This document shows, piece by piece, positions 59,306 to 64,000 of a stretch of DNA of 64,000 nucleotides. This stretch comes from Bacteriovorax sp. BAL6_X (lineage in GTDB: Bacteria > Bdellovibrionota > Bacteriovoracia > Bacteriovoracales > Bacteriovoracaceae): the NCBI RefSeq assembly GCF_000443995.1, contig NZ_AUMC01000006.1, positions 124,001 through 188,000 on the forward strand, given 5' to 3'. The notes beneath the pieces were generated by a model that was not told the origin of the DNA, searched no databases, and saw only the letters and a program-made list of their open reading frames with translations. The first letter of the stretch is position 1. Each line of letters starts with the position of its first letter. The translations under genes and the position numbers were made by a program.

Positions 59306-60284
59306 TAAAAATCACTTAGTAAGAAGAGAAGAAGAATTGGCCAAATTAATTGGCTTTCAGGTGCAAGTTGTTGAAAAAATCGAAGCAAGATTAAACAAGA
59401 GAGAACGAACTTCACCAGGAGAATTCTATCTTTGTGGCCTACAAGAAGAGGCCATTAATACTTCCCTCTCAGACTTCTATGAAATTCTACTAAGAATCAA
59501 TGAATTGAATCATGCTAAGGAGATCGCCATCTGTGATATCGGAGCCTCTTACGCAAAGATGGCCTTTGTAGCCAATCACTTTTTTCCAAATATTAGAGTG
59601 ATAAGCATCGAGCCAGTCAAAGAGAGAATTGATTATGCGGCAGCTAAGCTATCAGATTCAAAACACATCTTTATCAATGATATCTTTCATAAAGACTTAA
59701 TCAAAGACTATAAAATTGATTACTTCTTTCTCTATTTCCCTGTTGGAAAGGTTCTAAATGAAATCATAACAGAAGTAGATGCTCCTATTATCGCCATCGA
59801 GTCCCATGGTGAACTTTTAAACCGCCTTGGACATAGCTTCTCTCACAAAAAGAAACTAACTAAACTCACCTTTCCACGCCATAACCCTTATAGCTTTATT
59901 TTTTCTCATAAAGAAGAAACGAGATTGTTTAAGGCATTTGAGGAGCTTCAAGAAAAAGATGATGATCTAATGATCATCGATGATCAAAACCCTTGGTTAG
60001 CAGATTCAGAAGGCCTAAAGCACTACTTTGACGACGAAGAAAAGATTACTCTTGAGCTCAAGTGTCCTCCTCGAACAATTTACTTCACTGATGGAATAGA
60101 AACAGTAAACTCTTGTAACTTATCTCAAGAAATACAGCAGCTCATTCAAAAGCGTCGTGCTAATGAGAAAGTCGATGGATACCTAATTCGAAAGATATTT
60201 TTGGATGGGAGTTTTGAATTGTCGAGTGGGGAGATAAGAAAGAGAGACTTTCCCATAGCTCCAGAGGCAACAAAGCCGACATAA
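59292..60284 (+). CDS. Putative SAM-dependent methyltransferase-like protein
   Basis: A 330-residue protein with GTG start. The Rossmann-like SAM motif I is EIAICDIGASYAKMAFVANH (D-x-G-A/S-x-x-A; the first Gly is kept, the second is Ser), followed by VISIEPVKERIDYAAAKLSD (acidic loop of motif II) and INDIFHKDLIKDYKIDYFFL. No known substrate group is evident. It is divergent from the PilZ-domain gene and followed by a hairpin. Sugar, rRNA or protein substrates are all possible. Confidence 0.55.
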   Translation: METSNKNHLVRREEELAKLIGFQVQVVEKIEARLNKRERTSPGEFYLCGLQEEAINTSLSDFYEILLRINELNHAKEIAICDIGASYAKMAFVANHFFPNIRVISIEPVKERIDYAAAKLSDSKHIFINDIFHKDLIKDYKIDYFFLYFPVGKVLNEIITEVDAPIIAIESHGELLNRLGHSFSHKKKLTKLTFPRHNPYSFIFSHKEETRLFKAFEELQEKDDDLMIIDDQNPWLADSEGLKHYFDDEEKITLELKCPPRTIYFTDGIETVNSCNLSQEIQQLIQKRRANEKVDGYLIRKIFLDGSFELSSGEIRKRDFPIAPEATKPT

Positions 60285-60294
60285 ACGTCGGCTT
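60273..60294 (+). terminator. Hairpin terminator overlapping the stop of the methyltransferase-like gene
   Basis: AAGCCGAC (60273-60280) pairs with GTCGGCTT (60287-60294); the stop at 60282-60284 lies in the loop. A T-rich tract follows from about 60299. Confidence 0.65.
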
Positions 60295-60334
60295 GTTGAA
60301 TATATTTTTTTAGCTAAAGTTCTGGGGAGCCTAT

Positions 60335-60371
60335 AGTGCGTCAAATCTTAGCGTCGCTAAGATGCCGCACT
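60335..60371. repeat. Palindromic element overlapping the lpd stop codon
   Basis: AGTGCG (60335-60340) pairs with CGCACT (60366-60371), and inside it ATCTTAGCG (60345-60353) pairs perfectly with CGCTAAGAT (60355-60363) around one unpaired T. The right end overlaps the lpd stop (60370-60372). It could be the leftward terminator of the lpd transcript or a palindromic repeat. Confidence 0.6.
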
Positions 60372-61785
60372 AGATGTTCAACGGTTTTTTATCAAAAGCA
60401 TCAAGAGCAGCTTCTTTGAATGCTTCAGAGTAAGTTGGGTGCGCATGACAAATGCGTCCAATATCTTCAGCAGCAGCTCTAAACTCCATTGCAGTCACAG
60501 CTTCAGCAATTAAGTCTGCAGCACGTGGGCCAACAATGTGAACCCCTAGAATCTCATCAGTTTCTTTACAAGCTAATACTTTTACGAAACCAGCTGATTC
60601 ATTTGAAGCACGGGCACGACCACTTGCTTTAAATGGAAACTTACCTGCTTTATAAGGAGTTTTATTTGCTTTTAATTCTTGCTCAGTGACACCAACAGAA
60701 GCAACTTCCGGCCAAGTATAAACAACACCTGGAATAAGGTTGTAGTTAATATGTGGCTTTTGACCAGCGATGATCTCAGCAGCAACAACACCTTCCTCTT
60801 CCGCTTTGTGAGCAAGCATTGCACCAGTTGTAACATCACCGATTGCATATATATGTGGAACGTTAGTTCTTAAGTGATCGTCAGTGATTACACGTCCACG
60901 CTCATCAAGATTTACACCAGCATTCTCAAGACCAAGATTATCAGTATATGGACGACGCCCAACGGCCATTAGGCAGTAGTCACCTTCAAGTTTAATCTCT
61001 TCTTCATTCGACTTGGACTCCCCTTTCTTCTTGGCCTTAACAACAACTTTTGCGCCTTTTCTTACGACTTCAGTTACACCATGACCAGTATAGAATTCCA
61101 TACCTTGTTTCTTAAGAACTTTAGTCATCTCTTTTGCACAATCTTTATCCATCGTTGCAAGGATTGAGTCTGCATATTCAACGACAGAAACTTTTGAACC
61201 AAGTCTTAAAAAGACAGAACCAAGCTCTAGGCCAATAACACCACCACCAATAACGATAAAATGCTTTGGAAGAGTTTCAAGTTTGAGAGCTTCAGTACTC
61301 GTTATGATTCTTTCTTTATCAATTTCAATTCCAGGAATTGTCGCAGGCTTTGAACCTGTAGCAATAATGAAATGCTTTGCTTTAAGAATTTCTTCTTTTT
61401 CACCTTCAACTTTTAAAGTGTGTGCATCAACAAATGATCCAAAACCATGGAAAGTTTCAACTTTGTTTTTTCCCATCAGGTAAGTAATACCACCCGAAGT
61501 ATCAGCAACAACACCAGCTACACGCTCGGCCATCTTCTTAATGTCGGCCTTAACTTTTCCAGTTGTGATTCCGTGTGCTTCAAACTCGTGAGTCGCCTCA
61601 TGAAACTTCTCGCTTGAATCAAGCCATGCTTTTGATGGAATACAACCTACGTTTAGGCAAGTTCCACCAAGAGTATTATATTTTTCTACGATTGCTACTT
61701 TCATTCCAAGTTGTGAACAGCGAACAGCGCTGATATATCCACCAGGACCTGAACCAATTACAACAACATCAAATTCTTTACTCAT
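60370..61785 (-). CDS. lpd: Dihydrolipoyl dehydrogenase (E3)
   Basis: A 471-residue flavoprotein begun at the ATG at 61785, preceded by AAAAGGAATAAAT; an upstream in-frame ATG lies inside the REP-like hairpin and is rejected. It has the FAD motif FDVVVIGSGPGGYISAVRCS, the redox disulfide GGTCLNVGCIPSKAWL, the NAD motif FIVIGGGVIGLELGSVFLRL and the C-terminal His-Glu pair in CHAHPTYSEAFKEAAL. It reoxidises lipoyl groups of the 2-oxoglutarate (and possibly pyruvate and glycine-cleavage) complexes. Downstream of sucB on the same strand. Confidence 0.97.
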   Translation of the reverse strand: MSKEFDVVVIGSGPGGYISAVRCSQLGMKVAIVEKYNTLGGTCLNVGCIPSKAWLDSSEKFHEATHEFEAHGITTGKVKADIKKMAERVAGVVADTSGGITYLMGKNKVETFHGFGSFVDAHTLKVEGEKEEILKAKHFIIATGSKPATIPGIEIDKERIITSTEALKLETLPKHFIVIGGGVIGLELGSVFLRLGSKVSVVEYADSILATMDKDCAKEMTKVLKKQGMEFYTGHGVTEVVRKGAKVVVKAKKKGESKSNEEEIKLEGDYCLMAVGRRPYTDNLGLENAGVNLDERGRVITDDHLRTNVPHIYAIGDVTTGAMLAHKAEEEGVVAAEIIAGQKPHINYNLIPGVVYTWPEVASVGVTEQELKANKTPYKAGKFPFKASGRARASNESAGFVKVLACKETDEILGVHIVGPRAADLIAEAVTAMEFRAAAEDIGRICHAHPTYSEAFKEAALDAFDKKPLNI

Positions 61786-61801
61786 ATTTATTCCTTTTAT
61801 G

Positions 61802-61853
61802 GGTGCCATGCACCTTTGGTTTCGCATTTGCGAAACAAAAGGTGCATGGCACC
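61802..61853. repeat. REP-like inverted pair forming a 25-bp hairpin between sucB and lpd
   Basis: Arms 61802-61826 and 61829-61853 are inverted copies with one mismatch and a 2-base loop. The left arm, reverse complemented, is identical over 25 bases to the single copy at 8469-8493. The hairpin lies in the 76-base sucB-lpd gap, just upstream of the lpd ribosome-binding site on the leftward message. Confidence 0.85.
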
Positions 61854-61861
61854 TAACTTAA

Positions 61862-63115
61862 TTAGATATCAAGAAGCATTCTAGCTGGATCTTCTAACAT
61901 CTCTTTTACCATCTTAAGGAATGTTACCGATTCCTTACCATCGATAATTCTGTGGTCATAAGATAGTGCAAGGTACATTACAGGGTGAATAACAACCTGT
62001 CCGTTAACAGCTACTGGTCTTTCAACAATATTGTGCATTCCTAGAATCGCAGATTGAGGAACGTTAATAATTGGCGTTGAAAGCATTGAACCAAAAACAC
62101 CACCATTTGTAATAGTAAATGTTCCACCAGTCATTTCATCAACAGTAAGCTTTCCATCACGACCTTTAAGAGCAAGTCTTCTTACTTCTTTTTCGATCTG
62201 AGCTAGACTTAAACTTTCTGCGTTTCTAATAACTGGAACAACTAGACCCTTTGGAGTTGAAACAGCGATACCAACGTCAGCATAGTCGTGATAAATGATA
62301 TTTTCACCATCAATTTGTGCGTTAACACCTTTGATTTCCATAAGAGCTTTTGTACATGCTTTTGTGAAAAAAGACATGAAACCAAGTCCGATATCGTGCT
62401 TGTCTTTAAAAGCATCTTTATACTTCTTACGAAGCTCCATTACATTATACATATCAACTTCATTGAAAGTTGTTAGCATTGCCGTTGTATTCTTAGCTTC
62501 CACAAGACGCTTAGCAATTGTCTTACGGATACGCTTCATTTTTACTTCTTCTTTTGCTCTGCTTGCACCACCCGTTGGAACTTGAGTTTCAATCGTTGGA
62601 ACTTGAGTTTCAATCGTTGGAGCAGGAGCTGCCTTTGCTGCTGGAGCCGCTTTCGGAGCAGCACTTGCATTCATAGCGTCAGCTTTTGTGATTCTTCCAT
62701 CTTTACCTGAACCGGCCACAGAGTTTGCACTCACACCTTTTTCAGCAAGAATCTTTGCTGCTGCTGGAGATGGATAATTCTTGTCGTTGGAAGAGCTCGC
62801 TGCTGGCGCGCTCGCTGTAACTGAAGTATTGTCTGTTGTCGATTCAGCAGGAGCACTTTCTCCAGCTGGAGCCGATGCAGAAGTATCAAGTTCAGCAACT
62901 ACTGCACCAATTTCAAGTTCAGCACCTTCTTCAGCGATAATCTTAATAACACCACTTTCTTCGGCCGGAAGAGGAAGAGTTGCTTTATCTGATTCAACTT
63001 CAACTAGTTCATCACCTTCACTAACGTAGTCACCGTCAGCTACTAGCCACTCACCTAGAGCAACTTCTGTAATTGATTCACCAATTGGTGGAATAGTAAT
63101 TTTTACGATTGCCAT
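61862..63115 (-). CDS. sucB: Dihydrolipoamide succinyltransferase (2-oxoglutarate dehydrogenase E2)
   Basis: A 417-residue E2 subunit. The lipoyl domain (residues 1-78) has the modified Lys in [20 protein letters not shown]; an Ala/Ser/Pro linker is followed by the E3-binding domain ([20 protein letters not shown] and [13 protein letters not shown]), then a linker with a repeat ([15 protein letters not shown]), and the catalytic core with [19 protein letters not shown] (His and Asp). The core segment [19 protein letters not shown] matches. Transfers succinyl from E1 to CoA. Coupled with sucA upstream (14-base gap). Confidence 0.96.
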   Translation of the reverse strand: MAIVKITIPPIGESITEVALGEWLVADGDYVSEGDELVEVESDKATLPLPAEESGVIKIIAEEGAELEIGAVVAELDTSASAPAGESAPAESTTDNTSVTASAPAASSSNDKNYPSPAAAKILAEKGVSANSVAGSGKDGRITKADAMNASAAPKAAPAAKAAPAPTIETQVPTIETQVPTGGASRAKEEVKMKRIRKTIAKRLVEAKNTTAMLTTFNEVDMYNVMELRKKYKDAFKDKHDIGLGFMSFFTKACTKALMEIKGVNAQIDGENIIYHDYADVGIAVSTPKGLVVPVIRNAESLSLAQIEKEVRRLALKGRDGKLTVDEMTGGTFTITNGGVFGSMLSTPIINVPQSAILGMHNIVERPVAVNGQVVIHPVMYLALSYDHRIIDGKESVTFLKMVKEMLEDPARMLLDI

Positions 63116-63129
63116 TTTCTTTTCCTTAT

Positions 63130-64000
63130 TTATTTAAATGCATTCTCTACAATTGTTTCTTGTTCTTTCATATGTACTGACGCGTAACCTGTCGCTGGAG
63201 AAGCTGATGCTTTTCTCGAAATACAATCAATTTCTCTGAATGTATCACGCCAACGATTGAGGTGCATCCAAGCGCCCATATTTGAAGGCTCTTCCTGTAC
63301 CCAACGATGAGTTGCATTTGGATACTTATCAAGAATTGCCTTAATTTTATCTGTCGGAAGTGGATATAGTTGCTCAAGACGAACAACAGCGACATCTTTG
63401 CGATCATTTTCTTGTTGGTACTTTAATAGGTCATAATAGATCTTACCAGTACATAGAACAACTTTCTTAACGTCTTTTGGGTTAACCCAAGAGTCATCAA
63501 AAACTTCTTCAAATTTACCAGAAGTAAAATCTTCAACTTTTGACTGACATAAAGGATGTCTTAATAAAGACTTTGGAGTGAAAACAACTAATGGCTTTCT
63601 AAACTCCCATTTAAGCTGACGTCTAAGAGCATGGAACATATTCGCTGGAGTTGTGATATTACAAATTACCATATTCTCTTCAGCACATTGTTGTAGAAAC
63701 CTTTCTGGACGACAAGAAGAGTGCTCTGGCCCCGCTCCTTCATAACCGTGCGGTAGAAGCATAACTAAGTTACTCATTCTTCTCCACTTACTTTCTGCAG
63801 CAGAAATGAACTGGTCGATGACAATTTGAGCACCGTTTGTGAAGTCACCAAATTGTGCTTCCCAAATATTTAGAGCATGTGGTGTTGCTTGAGAATAACC
63901 ATATTCAAAGGCAAGAACAGCATATTCTGAAAGTAGAGAGTTGTAGATATAGAAGTCACCTTGACCAGTTGTTAAGTGTTCTAGACCACAATAAGCCTCA
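63130..64000 (-). CDS. sucA: 2-oxoglutarate dehydrogenase E1 component, C-terminal part (5' end outside window)
   Basis: The frame is open to the right edge, so only about the last 290 residues are in the window. They are typical E1o text: [99 protein letters not shown] and [20 protein letters not shown]. An ATG at 63777 within it is internal and not a start. It decarboxylates 2-oxoglutarate and passes the succinyl group to SucB. First gene of the sucA-sucB-lpd leftward operon. Confidence 0.96.
   Translation of the reverse strand, partial: EAYCGLEHLTTGQGDFYIYNSLLSEYAVLAFEYGYSQATPHALNIWEAQFGDFTNGAQIVIDQFISAAESKWRRMSNLVMLLPHGYEGAGPEHSSCRPERFLQQCAEENMVICNITTPANMFHALRRQLKWEFRKPLVVFTPKSLLRHPLCQSKVEDFTSGKFEEVFDDSWVNPKDVKKVVLCTGKIYYDLLKYQQENDRKDVAVVRLEQLYPLPTDKIKAILDKYPNATHRWVQEEPSNMGAWMHLNRWRDTFREIDCISRKASASPATGYASVHMKEQETIVENAFK

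Noticed and set aside
62579-62630. Tandem 21-base duplication in the sucB linker
   Set aside because: It encodes a repeated ETQVPTI linker, in-frame; such linkers vary freely in E2 proteins.
1-64000. CRISPR arrays, rRNA genes, intact transposases and prophage genes
   Set aside because: Looked for as direct repeats, transposase motifs and structural phage genes; none seen.

Overview
The window is AT-rich bacterial chromosome with tight gene packing, frequent 4-nt stop/start overlaps and an unusually high density of the tetranucleotide GGCC. Gene content suggests a Gram-negative predatory-type bacterium of the Bdellovibrionota, closest in flavour to Bacteriovorax/Halobacteriovorax: many exported or lipoprotein orphans, small secreted Cys-rich proteins, secreted nuclease/protease/lipase genes, scattered flagellar-family orphans (FliL, a FliG C-domain), a Kazal-type inhibitor and a solitary barstar. 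The taxonomic call is inference from content; no 16S gene is present.

Layout: (1) 1-6.0 kb holds the end of an unknown gene, then a leftward five-gene heavy-metal RND efflux operon: CzcI/CopL-like Cys/His protein, TolC-type outer membrane protein, a strikingly short adaptor remnant, CzcA-type pump and a His/Cys-rich exported peptide. (2) 6.0-8.3 kb: exported protein, the frameshifted N-terminus of a reverse transcriptase that looks like the defence (DRT/UG) type, and a TerB-like/zinc-ribbon membrane pair. (3) 8.5-15 kb: FabH, EndA-type nuclease, a frameshifted small gene, SRPBCC protein, TapT (DTW), Bpt (N-degron leucyl transferase), AlkB-like dioxygenase, OM barrel. (4) 15-24 kb: large exported orphan; a leftward trmFO-EamA-UXS-glycosyltransferase run; NadE; H1-like Lys-rich protein; HPt. 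(5) 24-30 kb: APC permease with C-terminal USP-like domains; gltX-tyrS-histidine kinase. (6) 30-41 kb: secreted protein, barstar, lipase and papain-like protein, FliL, Kazal protein with divergent LysR and a Fur-like box, pseudo-rhomboid, methylmalonyl-CoA epimerase, Cys-rich lipoprotein, one-domain asparaginase. (7) 41-50 kb: htpG with a sigma-32-like promoter, tandem paralogous exported proteins, DksA-type protein, tatC-DUF4149-hldD-FliG-C-like run, BFD-like ferredoxin and Map. (8) 50-57 kb: YiiX-like hydrolase; dehydrogenase-arginase-Aat operon; a degenerate NuoC-NuoD-like fusion with a lipoprotein gene; tRNA-Leu(UAA). (9) 57.5-64 kb: GYF-PilZ protein, methyltransferase-like gene, and the 2-oxoglutarate dehydrogenase operon (sucA running off the right edge, sucB, lpd) with a long REP-like hairpin in the sucB-lpd gap.

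Functional themes are cation efflux, translation and protein turnover (gltX, tyrS, trmFO, tapT, map, bpt, aat), envelope biogenesis (hldD, UXS, tatC, fabH), central metabolism (2-oxoglutarate dehydrogenase, NadE) and secreted factors plausible for predation. No prophage, CRISPR array, rRNA or intact insertion sequence was seen. The items most worth a second look are the NuoCD-like orphan, the reverse transcriptase remnant, the minimal RND adaptor, the FliG-C orphan, the solitary barstar and the REP-like hairpin between sucB and lpd.
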